Of a DNA stretch of 64,000 bases, positions 10,978 through 21,496 are shown piece by piece. Position numbers and translations under genes: made by a program. This stretch comes from Myrmaecium sp. VS I D KN 1 (lineage: Eukaryota; Ascomycota; Dothideomycetes; Valsariales; Valsariaceae). Where the stretch lies: contig JADQAV010000022.1 of NCBI GenBank assembly GCA_019775845.1, positions 386,830-450,829 of the forward strand, written 5' to 3'. Below the pieces are notes generated by a model. It searched no databases. It was not told the DNA's origin and saw nothing but the letters and a program-made list of their open reading frames with translations. Every line of letters starts with the position of its first letter. Position 1 is the stretch's first letter.

Positions 10978-11890
10978 TCACAAGCACAAGCCGCCACAAT
11001 CGGCGCCGCCATTCTCCGGATCACACCCGTCCCTCGGGTCATCCACGCACGTCTTCCCGGACGGACACCGGAGACCCGTGAACCCGCCGCAGAAGTTGCC
11101 TTCGGTCTTGACGCAGTAGCCGGGCTTGTCGCATGCGGTTCCGCAGTCGGAAGCAGGATCGTCGACGCAGACGTACCCGGTGGGACACGGATCGGCATCG
11201 CGGGTGCCGCAACGGACGTAGTCGGCCAGGGAGGTGCTGGTGGAAGAAGCGACGGCAGCGGTGGTCGATGAAGCAGATTCGTCCCTGCGGACCACGGTGG
11301 CATTGCAGACCTAGGGAGCACATCAGGTGTGAGAGAGAGAGCCAGCAGGTCAGGGCTACGTGGAAGGAAGTACCTGGTAGGTAGGCTCGACTCCACCGCA
11401 CTTCTCGTAGCAGCTGCGCTTCTGCTCGTTGGCGCAGTAGCAGGACTCGGGCCAGGACTGGGCGCAGATCATCTCTTCACACTCGCACGTATCCCTCTTC
11501 TCTTCTGCGGAAGTCGTTCCGTACGACGGGCAGGCCTACCGGTTCGGCATCAGTCGCGTGGCCCCAGCACACGAGGGAAAGAAAGGCATACCGTGGGAGT
11601 CGGCGAGACACACGCGGTGTACCCGTTGGCCACATTCTCTTCCCAGCATTTCTGCGCGGCGGCGTTTTTGCAAATGCATTCCTACGCAAGATATCAGCGA
11701 CTAAGCTACGGACAGCTCTGATCGTGCTCAGGGAGCGTACAGCGCGAAGCTCCATCGGGCAGATTGGCGGCTCGCAAGCCGGGCACAGTGGCAGATGTGC
11801 GGAAACGGTCGAGGCCGCGGCCGAGACTTGCGGCATGGCCAGGCCGACGGAGGCCAGGGCGAGGCTGAAGAGGATGTATCCGGATCGCAT
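10978..11890 (-). CDS. Secreted cysteine-rich protein, 244 aa
   Basis: Four exons on the minus strand: 11741..11890, 11592..11681, 11374..11535 and 10978..11310, with introns of 59, 56 and 63 nt. All introns are phase 0 and have GT-AG ends. The 244-residue product starts with a signal peptide (MRSGYILFSLALASVGLA, cleaved near 18-24). The rest has 28 cysteines: three in exon 1, four in exon 2, eight in exon 3 and thirteen in exon 4. A Ser/Thr/Ala-rich linker in exon 4 separates the Cys modules. The C-terminus carries two related units, CPTGYVCVDDPASDC and CPSGKTCVDDPRDGC, ending GGADCGGLCL, a pattern I know from secreted fungal proteins. An extracellular, disulfide-bonded role is likely (effector-like or cell-surface); no enzyme motif is seen. 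A minus-strand TATATAAA lies about 165 bp upstream. The secretion call is strong, the function unknown. Confidence 0.8.
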
Positions 11891-12053
11891 GGCGGCGGTT
11901 CGAACAGAATGGATCGGCGTGGGGTAGCAATGGAGTGATGGAGGACGTCGTAGGTAGGAGGAGGAGAGGAGGAGGACCTCAGTGCTGCGCGGGTCGCCGA
12001 AACGAAAGGAGCAGGCAGGGCGTGGGCGCTGAAACGGAAGGAGAAGAGCAGTG

Positions 12054-12061
12054 TTTATATA
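12054..12061 (-). promoter_or_regulatory. TATA box of the Cys-rich secreted gene
   Basis: TATATAAA on the minus strand, about 165 bp upstream of the ATG at 11,890. The spacing is close to that of the TATA box at 8913 relative to its own gene. Confidence 0.45.
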
Positions 12062-12915
12062 CGGTGAGGAAACGGGGGCGGAAGCATTGGCAGCCAAGAG
12101 GCTCGGCATCGCGCCCGCGCGCGCGCTCTCTCTCTCTCACGTTCTCAAGGGAGGCAGGCAGACCTCGTGGGATGGGCAGCGGAGTGGCCGTGACAACGTG
12201 AAACGGATGGAGATTGGACGGATGGCGGGCAACGCACCGATCAGACCGAACCGGCGTCGCGGCGCTGCTTGGCCTGGGCATCGTCATGCTCGGCGGGGCG
12301 GAGGCTCAGTCGGGAAAGAAGGGGAGAACATGGCGAGCTGAGGAAGTCAGGTGGAGAGATGTTGCTCAGGTAAGGCTGATACGAGGATGGAAGGAACGGT
12401 GCTTCCGGTGTAACGTGTAACGGTGGAAAAAGGTGTGAGCGAGGAAGGTGAACATCCATGGATATGCGCATTTCCCCCCTGGAGCACAGGAGACGTCAGA
12501 GGGTGGTGGATGACGGCGGATGGTAAAGGAGGCGCGCCCTGGCCATGCCGAAAACGGTGCCTGGCATGGCCTTACCCGCCCCACCCAAGGCAAACAAGCT
12601 TTCCCCTCCCCCTGTCACTGTCGAACGGGAACCGTCGGGTGCGGGGGAGAGCCAACAGGGGCAGGCAGCCGTGATGGTGCGCCACCGCCACAAACGTCCA
12701 TGGTACCTTGAAACGAACTACTCAGCTGAGCTCTTCCATTCTTGGCCTCCAACACAACCGACGGCAGACAGACAGACACAGTCATGCTAACCTTTACCCG
12801 AGTCCTCCAAACCAAGCGATGCCAAGAAGGAGGGAAACCATATCCCCCGCTGAAGCTGACACGAACTTTCCAGGTTCCCGCTCGTGTCAGCCGGGTTGAC
12901 CTCTCTCCATTAGAG

Positions 12916-12953
12916 GAAAGAAAGAAAGAAAGAAAGAGAAGGAAGGAAGGAAA
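12916..12953. repeat. GAAA/GGAA microsatellite
   Basis: Imperfect purine tetranucleotide tract: GAAA repeats passing into GGAA repeats, in intergenic DNA. Confidence 0.85.
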
Positions 12954-13120
12954 CAGCCAAGAAGCACTGCCCTACCTAGGTGCTTGACCATTCACGGAAG
13001 AACGGGCCGACGGTGTCCAAACGCGATGGATATACAATCGTTACCTTACTTAACCGACCTCAGCCACCACGCGGCCTGCCCGACACGGCTGCGGGAATGA
13101 CTCCCGCGGGTGTGAGTGTA

Positions 13121-13150
13121 CAGCAGCAGCGGCGGCGGCGGCGGCGGCGG
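13121..13150. repeat. CAG/CGG trinucleotide tract
   Basis: Three CAG units followed by about seven CGG units, in the same intergenic region. Not within a supported gene. Confidence 0.85.
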
Positions 13151-13638
13151 GGCAGGGGACAAGCGTGTTGTTGGTCGTTGTAGAGTACATACTATGTAAG
13201 ATATGGAAGTACAGCACTATGTAACATACCACGGCTTCCCTTCCAACCGGGAAAATGGTGAATCCTAGCAGCACCGATGCGAGTAGCTAGAAGAGAAATA
13301 GGAAATTGATAAATCGCGAGACGAAATCCTTCCACGGACTGTTTGATGGAGTATCGCGGCCAACCGGCAAGCCAGGCAGCACCAGCTCCTTCTGTATCTC
13401 CTCTTCCCTCTTCCTCCATCTCATGACATTGCGGAAATAGCCCGCCCAAAGAACAGGAACAAGAACCCAACCGTTTCCAATAATTATGAACCGTAGCACG
13501 GAAAACACGGGGAAAAAGCAAGCAAGGAGAAAACAGAATACCTACCACCCGCGTGAACAAGCGAGCTGATCCGCACCCCAAACACCCACAGAACGCCTCA
13601 TTGGAAAACCTCGTAGAATGGAAAAGAACTTCCAGAAA

Positions 13639-15399
13639 CTACTCCTCCATCCGATCGCCACCACCAACAACCGCCAGGCCTTGGCTCCCCGCCGCCGCCG
13701 CGCCTCCTCCCTCGCCGCCCCCGTCCGCCCGATCGAAGTTCTTCAGCAGCCACATGCGCTTGAAGTACGTGTTCGGGTGGAGGATGGTGTCGAACTCCTC
13801 GCGCGGCCAGCTGCCCCGCTCCTTGACCGCCTTCAGCTCCCGCCGGTTCACGCTCTCGAAGACGCGGTTGCACGCGATGTGGTACCGCTGCCGGCCCACG
13901 TCCTCCCGCACCCCCTTCAGCGTCTCCCGGTCGGTCACGCCGACCTGCTGCAGCAGCCCGATCAGGTTGTCCGGCGCGTACGTCCGGTACGGGCAGCCGT
14001 GCGTCTGACCCGGCCCCGGCAGCGGCTCCGTGAGCAGCTTCTGGCACGAGTACGGGGTGTAGCCGCGCCCGCGCCGGTTGGCGTCCCCGCCCACGTCCCC
14101 GTACGCGTGCCGCACGTTGTACCGGTACTCCTTGTTGAACTTGTCGTCCGTGATGAGCTTGAAGCTGCGCCGCCAGAAGATCAGGCACTCCTCGAGCGAG
14201 AGCCCGATGCCTTTGAGGAAGAGCGTATACTGCAGCCGACCGAAGTGTTTCAGGTGGCTGTTCGCCCGCAGCTCCCGGTGGAGGTTCTGCATGCACAAGG
14301 GGAAGTAAGCGGAGAGGGCGTCGATGGAGGCGGCAGTGGGAGCGGAGAGGCCGTTGATGTCGGCAGAGGTGTCGTAGGTTGCGTCCGGGGCGGTAAAGGA
14401 TTGTGAGAGGTGGGAAAGGATGGGGGCGAGACGGTCATCCTCATCGAGGCGGGGGAGGGCACGAGACGTAAGCTGATGTAGCAAGTCAGTAGCGAAAACA
14501 GAAAAAGGTGGATGAGTGTGGTTGCGAGGATCTAGAGGAGTAAAGTGTGCCAAGCTCCGAGCCAAAAGGGTACGAGTACTACATAAGCTTACCTCAAGCG
14601 CCGCATCCAATCGCCGCGTGAACTCTGCAACCACGAGACTCTGTTGCTCACGCATAGGGACATATGCCTTCCCTCGCTTCAGCAGAACTCGCCGCTGCTC
14701 AATCAGCTCCGGAACCCGTTCCCAATCCACCTTGAACCACTCTTGCTGCTCGCCCTTCCGGCTGAATCCCGAAGCGGCGGCGAGCTCGGCCGCCAGCATG
14801 TCCTTCTCCTCCTGGTCGACCTCTTCCCAGTCGAGCGCCAGGCTCTTGACGAACTCCTGACGCTCTCGCAGGTCATCCTCCTTGAAGCGCAACTTGAACA
14901 GCGCGGTTTCGAGACGAGAGAATCGCCGCCGCAGATCCTCGGTGGCGGAGAAGGCGAGACGGAGGATGAAATGTGAGTAGTGATCCTTTCGTCGTTCGTC
15001 TTGCAGCGTGGACGATCGGGAGCTATTGGAGTGGAGCGGGAGATATTTGTCTAGGATGGCCTTCATGTACGATTCGGTCTCTTCGGGCGAGCGGTTGCGG
15101 AACGAGCATGTTTCTAGTTCGGAGAGCACTACATTGCTATTAGCCAAATTCCCTTCACAGATACACGCCCACAAAACGCGAAGGCGAGCAAAGGAAGATC
15201 AAAGCACACCCTTCAACCTGTTGATTGCCCATTCCTCAAACTCTTCCAAGGATATCTCCGCGGTTGGTGGGAGGATGTAGAAGTTCAATCGGTGATCGTA
15301 ATGCTGCTGCTTGAACTGGGGTTCCGCGAATTGTCGTTTCTTTGGGTCGACATAGTTGCGTCTTTTCGGGTCAACCCTCGAGATGCCGGAGCGGATCAT
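13639..15399 (-). CDS. PRI2: DNA primase large subunit (Fe-S)
   Basis: Exons (minus strand) 15210..15399, 14593..15128 and 13639..14472 give 519 residues; introns are 81 and 120 nt. The protein is the regulatory, iron-sulfur subunit of DNA primase, which with the PRI1 catalytic subunit and polymerase alpha makes RNA primers at replication origins and on the lagging strand. Conserved blocks are visible: LNFYILPPTAEISLEEFEEW near the start, DHYSHFILRLAFSATEDLRR, PRLDEDDRLAPIL, then LFLKGIGLSLEECLIFWRR and FNKEYRYNVRHAYG. The four 4Fe-4S cysteines are Cys302, Cys385, Cys402 and Cys443; their spacing of 83, 17 and 41 is nearly that of yeast Pri2 (81, 17, 40, from memory). The exon 1-2 join restores RLKVLSELETC, matching yeast RLKILLEIESC. 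The length fits the family (yeast 528). The C-terminus is a Gly/Ala-rich tail. Confidence is high. Confidence 0.96.
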
Positions 15400-15682
15400 G
15401 ATTCTTTTGTCTCAAGTACCGGCCCTTCAATGTGTTGTTGCGGAGTTCGGAAAGTTGGCAGAGGAAGTGGTGGTTGCTGGGGGAAATACGCGACGCGCCA
15501 ACGCGTTATGGCACGCGCCTTTCCGAGGTTCTGCCGGTAATGGTCAGCCACGCCAGCCTGGCTGGCCCAAATGGACCGCGGTTATTGGTCTGCATCGATG
15601 GTTCCAAGAATCTTTAGATTTGATGCACTGAAGCAAGTCTATATCTCTATCATCTCAAACGAAAAAGAGCCGACGCCAGTAT
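15400..15682. other. Short intergenic spacer
   Basis: A 283-bp gap between the PRI2 start and the 3' end of the phosphatase gene, both on the minus strand. It must hold the PRI2 promoter and the phosphatase 3' UTR. Confidence 0.5.
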
Positions 15683-16837
15683 TTAGCCCAACAGATCTCC
15701 GAGAGAGTCTACATACGCACTGGGCACAACCTTGGCGCCCTCAGTCAAGAATTCCTCCTTCTTGCTAACCCCCGTGAGAACCGCCAGCGTGCCTCCCAGG
15801 TTCCCCTCAATACCAAACTCAATGTCCGTGTTCAGGCGATCGCCAACCATACACGTCCGGGCACGATCAAGCTTGAATTTGCCCTCTATCGCGTCCATCA
15901 TGGCCTGGCTCGGCTTGCCGAGGGCGAGCGGTTCCTTGCCATGAGACTTCACCAACGGTGCACCGACAGACCCGGCGCCAGGGAACAGGGAGTGCGCCAT
16001 TGGAAGCGTGCTGTCCGTGTTCGTAGCCAAGAACTTCGCGCCACGCTGAAGGTATGCGAGACCGTGCGCCAGCTTCAGGTAATTGACGTGGAAGTCCAAG
16101 CCGCTCAGGACAAGACCGACGTCCGGGTCGAGCGCGGAGCCGTCAGCGATCTTTTCGAAGTCCTCCGGCTGAATATCACGACGTAGGGCCGGATCGGTTC
16201 CACCAACGAAGGGAATGTTTTCGGAAGCGAGCTCTTGCTCAATGCCGGATTCGCCGAGGACGTAGACCTTGTTCTTTGGCGCAGGGAGCTTGAGGATGCG
16301 GGAGATATAGATGGCAGCACTGTATGAGGAACCAAAGACTTCCTCCTGTAGGCGAGTTTACAATGAGTGGTAGTACACGGTGAAGAGGCCGGCTAGATCA
16401 TACCACTTTCGCCGGGATCCCCATCTTATCGAACTTCTTCTTGTAGTCGGCGCGGGATTTGGTGCTGTTGTTCGTGACAAAAACGAGACGCTTGCCTGGT
16501 CTAATCAGCTGCTGATTCCACACGGCTGTCAACGAAATATCGCACCTCTATTTCTCAGCATCTCCAAGGTCTCCGCGACCTTGGGAAACAGGTGATCTCC
16601 CGACCATAGCACGCCTATCCTTCTCGAAATTCTGTTCATGAGCCCGTCTTCTTCTCTGCACTCTCATACCCGAGTGTCGGATTCGTCATGGGTCCATACC
16701 ATCGCAGTCAAAGAGGAAGACCTAATGGATGTTGTTAGTCATAGTGGTTACAGTAGCTCCAGTCCACATACATCGAATTTATCCAGGAATTCCTCAATGC
16801 CGGCTTTATCACCGGTAAGATACTGAGGCTTCGACAT
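15683..16837 (-). CDS. PHO13: PHO13-type HAD phosphatase (phosphoglycolate/4-nitrophenyl phosphatase)
   Basis: Five exons on the minus strand: 16772..16837, 16700..16721, 16546..16614, 16404..16495 and 15683..16345, with introns of 50, 85, 50 and 58 nt. Exon 2 is only 22 nt. The product is 303 residues, near the family length of about 310. HAD motifs: motif I FDCDGVLW with nucleophile Asp27 and general acid/base Asp29; motif II VFVTNNST at about 57-64; motif III lysine in GKPSQAMM; motif IV MVGDRLNTDI with Asp252 and Asp257. This is the C2-capped p-nitrophenylphosphatase group. The yeast member destroys damaged or side-product metabolites such as 2-phosphoglycolate and 4-phosphoerythronate, so a cytosolic metabolite-repair role is the likely function here. 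All joins restore conserved text. Confidence is high for the family and good for the substrate class. Confidence 0.93.
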
Positions 16838-18525
16838 CGTGCGATGGATCAAATGCAAATAAAACACCCCTGGGAATGTGTGATGTGTACAGCGATCAGC
16901 CGACTCAAGAGGCTTGTCCAAATGCCCCGCCGTGGGGTAGCACGGAAAGCTTGGCGCGGCGAGACGGCGTCATGGGCGGGCACTTCCGACGTCCCGCGAA
17001 GGTGTCCAATAAGGTACCTATCTTAACTTACAATCCACACAATGTGGTCGCAACCCCCGAGCAGTAGGCATTTGCTGAACGCCCTAGCAATGCGCACACG
17101 TTCAGACCCAAATACGATAAACATCGTCTCCTTGCTGGAACACGACATCTAGCAATTGTCCCTCATCATTCGCAGCGCAAATGTTCTGGTCAACGTAAGG
17201 ATAGATGAGAACGACAAGTTCCTTTTGGAAGAAAGAAACTTGACTGAACCTTGTTCTCCTTCCCATGAAGCTTATTGTCAAAGCTGACCGCTCCGGTACC
17301 TTTCTTCTGATCGGGCAAACTGAAAACCCTTACCATCGATAACCTTTCCGCTGACTTTTCCCTGCGCCTAGGAAACAGCGACCCGCGTGCGAACGCGAAC
17401 CACGACGCGAAAGCGACAGCCCTGGCCACACCGACGAGAGATGGATAGCCCCGGTACCTAGTCAAGCAGTGGCAGATGCGGACTTTAAGCCGAACATAAC
17501 ATTTCCAGTCAAAGCTTGTCTTGGACGAGGAACAGCAAGGATCGATCTCCAATCCCCAGTCAGCACACAGAATGACCGAGAAAGGAAAACTGGCAAGGCA
17601 TAACTTTCAGAGCTCGCACGCAACCCTATAAACACAGACCAGTTATCTTATGATAAGCCTCGCTTTTTCCCAGAACCTCTGCTGCAGAAGGCACGGGTGG
17701 GGAATCGAAAATCAGAAGTCCCGCTGAAAGCCAGCCGGGTAACAAGCAAGTTCTTCCGCTCGGGGGATAGGATTGCCATCCTTAAGACCGGAAGCTATGA
17801 AAAAAAGAGATCCCAGGAATGGTCTTTCCCTTCGTCGAGGGTGGATAGGGACCTCGACGCTCACAGACTCCTTTCACCATAAATCCCGGGATACCCACCG
17901 CCGATATTGCACTCGGAAAAAAGGAAACGAAAACCGTCCCATCCATTGATCCGTCCGTTCCGCCGGCCAAAGACTGGTCCCATAGAAACTCCCAGATGGT
18001 TTCGTCAATTCGTGCAGATAAAAAAGAGAAAAAGGGAAAAAAGAAAAGGAAAAGCAAATGAAGGTCGAAAAGAAGAAAGGTGAGCATCTGCAAGGAGAAG
18101 AAGCCACAAGCAGAAAAAGGACAGATTATCAAACAAGTACTGTCAGAAGCTAAGCCGCCAGAATGGAATTAGAAAATGGAGGAAAAAGCCGCTGTCACAG
18201 ACAGCCGCGAAGGCTGTCGAAAAGCGCTAAAGGTTGTGCAGATGAACTCCGATGTGGATGCCACAGATGCAGGAGATGTAAAGGAAACTCGTCAAGGCAG
18301 TCCACTGGTGATGCCCGTGGGCAGTTGGCCCTTCGCCTCTGGTTCAGAATGGGTTCTGATGTCCGCCGATACTAGCAAACCAAGCAGAGGAATCTTTCGT
18401 GGCGGCAAGATTTGGGTTGGATCACTTTGCCAACGCATATCCGAACCGGCTCGACGTCGTAACAACGTTCGTCACCACCTCAGGATCTGTGAGAAGAAGA
18501 ATTGAGATGATACCAGAGCGCCACA
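16838..18525. other. Intergenic region, no gene seen
   Basis: 1.7 kb between the phosphatase start and the 3' end of Cdh1. The short frames on both strands have no family-like content. GGTACCT occurs three times (17,013, 17,296 and 17,453). Confidence 0.45.
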
Positions 18526-20453
18526 TCATCGAATGACGCCCCAGTTCTCAACTCCGGACATGGTTCCGGGCCGTTCCTTCTTCTTGAACGCCTGCCAAAA
18601 CCTCAACGTCTCATCGCCGGCCCCGGTCACAATGACCTGGCCGTCGGGGCTCATAGCGAGATACAGCACACGATATGTGTGTCCGGTCAGGCTCACCACT
18701 TGCTGCATGGAAGGATACTTCCAGACCACGATTTGGTTCTGGCTATAACCGTGGGTGCTGACGATCTCATTGCTATTGCGAGACCAGGCCAGATTACAGA
18801 CTTGGGATCCTGTATCGAGCGATGAAAGAAGGTTCGCCGGTGCTGTCGGGGCCGGGGGTATTTCAGAGTCAGGTCCAGAGACGGCGGCGGCAGCTGCTGC
18901 TGCTGCAGCAGCAGCGTGAGATGCACTCGACGGGCCATGTGGAGAGAGTTGGGTGTTCCAGAACTTGATTGTGCGGTCGGCAGTACCACCTCCAGAAGCG
19001 AGAAGACCACGTTGGTGCGGGCTCCAAGCGATGGCTTTCACGGCGGCAGTGTGCTCTGACCACTTGAACGTGGGTTCCGCGTTCAGTTTCTCCCACACCA
19101 TCAGCTTGTTATCATTGCCGCCCGACGCGAGCTGGCCATCCTCGGAATTCCACTTCAAACCACAAACTTCTTGCTTGTGACCTACCAGCTTCCGCAACCA
19201 CTGGTCGGGTTGCCGAACATCACGGTGATAGATCAAGCGATCTCGAGAACCTGATGTCAGAATATGCTCGTTCCACGCAAGCGCACCAACGCGGGCAGTA
19301 TGGCCAGTCATTGTGCGCAACCGCCGTTGAGAGTGCGCATCCCAGATCTGTACGAAACCCCTATGCGTACCAACTGCGATGTGGGAGCCACGTTGAATCC
19401 AGTTGACACTGGTCACGGTGTCGTCCGGAAGCTCGCAGAGTTTGGTCACCCGTCCCGAGTCAGAGTTCCACATGTAGACGCATTGACCGAGGCCCACACC
19501 GAGAATGTTCTGGTGGCCCCAATCGACAAGATTCAGGTAGAAGTCGTCTGCCAGGTCGGGGGCATCCAAGACCTTGTATGGGACTTTGGAGACCGCACGC
19601 GGCGTCTTCCTCGGGCTAAGTAGCATCGTCTGACTGCTGTACTTAACTGGCGAAAGACTATATATTTCCGAGCGCGCGTCCAGATTTGGCCCTCTCCTAC
19701 TCGATGGCGTCCTATTAGGTGTAGGTTGACTGTGTCGCGGAGGCATGTAAGAAAACAGGTTCTTGTGTGGAGTAGAAGGTGTCAGGTTTGGCACGGGAAG
19801 AGATGATTTGATGGGTGGGGTGCCGGATCTCCTGGTAGATTCATCCTGAGGGATCGACTGAGGTATAGTTCCTTCGAACATTTCTGAACGAAGCAAGTTG
19901 GAAAAGGTGCGATTCGCTTCCTCTGCTGCGGCGCGTATTAGCTACGGATAGGAGTCGTAATCATTCGGGGCTTACTCTTTTGAAAATGGAGCTCGCTATG
20001 AGGAGTTCTCCTCGCTGACCGTGAGGGAGTGGCTGGTGAGCCGTCATCATGCAGTAAACTAAAACTTGCCTGAAGATCTTGACCAGATCGATTTGGTATA
20101 AATCTAGAAGCACTATCAGCAATTTGCTCACTAGAAGTGCATCGATTTCACGTTGCGACACGGCATTACCTGTCTCCATATATGCGCTGCCGTTTTCTGC
20201 TAGGACTCGTGCCGGGCGTTACCTCCCTCTGCCTCCCTGCGCTCTCGAACTGCTCCAAAGCTTTGCTCAGTGCTGACGGATCTATCGGTTCAGATTCCCG
20301 CGGTCTGATTGCATGGCTGTCGCTCTTTGCATGGCGTTTATGCGCTGTCGGTGGGGTCTTGGAGTCCGGAGGCGAGATCAGTGCGGGAGTATGCGCATCT
20401 TCCGCAATCTCCCTCTCCCTTTGAGAGGCTTTCCTTGTCTCATATCGTGTCAT
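18526..20453 (-). CDS. CDH1: APC/C activator Cdh1 (Fizzy-related WD40 protein)
   Basis: Exons (minus strand) 20170..20453, 19976..20103 and 18526..19925 (introns 66 and 50 nt) give 603 residues from the ATG at 20,453. Cdh1 recruits substrates to the anaphase-promoting complex in late mitosis and G1. Visible features: the C-box DRFIPNR at 94-100, whose Arg95 codon is split by intron 1; a Ser/Thr-Pro-rich N-terminal region with many possible CDK sites; the run KVPYKVLDAPDLADDFYLN that opens the propeller; seven WD repeats, including SGSRDRLIYHRDVRQPD, QEVCGLKWNSEDGQLASGGN and SGGGTADRTIKFWNTQ; and a C-terminal Ile-Arg (GVENWGVIR), the IR tail that binds the APC. A poly-alanine run of 11 (475-485) sits in a propeller loop. 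The text fits Cdh1/Fzr better than Cdc20. The frame is open upstream of the chosen ATG without another ATG nearby, so an extra 5' exon is possible. Confidence 0.95.
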
Positions 20454-21496
20454 AATGGATGTGAACGGAGTCTTTATGGTCGCCGACGTCGCGAGAAGTG
20501 GCGGGGTTTTATTCCGGTGGTCGGTCCGTAGCGCTGTGACGAGCGACGACACAAGAGGTAACAGCTGCTGTGTTCAAACGATTGTCTGGAAGAGATCGTC
20601 CGATGGTTCGTCGCAGTGGTGAAGAGGGTATATCGAGGGCGCAGTGAAGCGTTGCCCACTCACCCCTTGTGAACGGTTGTGTTGTTACTTTTGCTCCGGT
20701 CGCGCACGGGCGTAGATGGGCTCGTGAAATGCTCAATTAGGTTGCACAGGCATTTGAATAGATATCGGACGGAAGAAGGGCGGGGAGAGGTGTGAACGAG
20801 TGGCGGAGTGGTGATAGGGCGTCGGTGTTGATGGCTGGAGTGTCGACAATGACGGGGGATCTCCAGGGCGGCGGGAGGTTCAGCGCCCGCAGTGCCAAGG
20901 CCCCAGTCGTGCCTCAGGAAACCACAACAAAGCCTCAGGGTTCGTCCTCCTGACAACGTAAGGGCAACGGCAACGGCGATGACAAGGGACGGAGGAGGTT
21001 TGCTTTAAGTAGAGGTTCGGTACATACGGTACCTTATGTAGTCTACTAAGCACGTAAGGTACCTGTCATGGGGGTTCTGAAAATTTCGGGCGCGCATCAA
21101 GTCATCTGCCACATGATGCTGACTATTATACAACAACCCTTTGCTCTGCGCATTGTCTTTTTGATTATAATTTCCTTAATCTTTCGTGCTGAATGGAGGG
21201 GAACGCGACACGCCAAACCTGCGGACAGCGTGCGTGCGTGCATGCGATCGTGCGGGCGGGCGTTGTCCGTGCCTTGCCTTGCCTGGCACGCCTGGCTGCC
21301 TGGACCTTTTGTTTTGACCTTGACGCGAAGTGGAAACCGAGCTGAGAGGTGCCCGGGCAGTGATACGCTGAACGACCCACCGCAGGGGCAAGGGACGGGA
21401 GCGCCCAAGCGGCACGAACGGCTTGGCTTGGCTCGACCCAGAGCTTCGCTCCGCTTTCGTGCTGTTCCGCCCTCCCCCAGACTACAGGTCCATCCC
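20454..21496. other. Divergent promoter region, Cdh1 / aminopeptidase
   Basis: About 1 kb between two divergent starts. It holds an inverted repeat at 21,028-21,063. No gene is seen; the frames here look like chance. Confidence 0.5.
21028..21063. repeat. Short inverted repeat in divergent promoter
   Basis: Arms GGTACCTTA (21,028-21,036) and TAAGGTACC (21,055-21,063) are perfect complements, and the pairing extends with one mismatch to about 12 bp. The loop is about 12-18 nt. Confidence 0.7.

Larger units (their letters stand above)
11891..13638. other. Intergenic region upstream of the Cys-rich gene
   Basis: Holds the minus-strand TATA element near 12,054, a CT tract at about 12,124-12,138, a GAAA/GGAA tract (12,916-12,953) and a CAG/CGG tract (13,121-13,150). 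No gene seen. Confidence 0.5.

Noticed and set aside
17007-17460. Recurrent GGTACCT motif in intergenic DNA
   Set aside because: About ten occurrences of a palindrome-containing 7-mer in 64 kb are not clearly above expectation; kept only where it forms the inverted repeat at 21,028.
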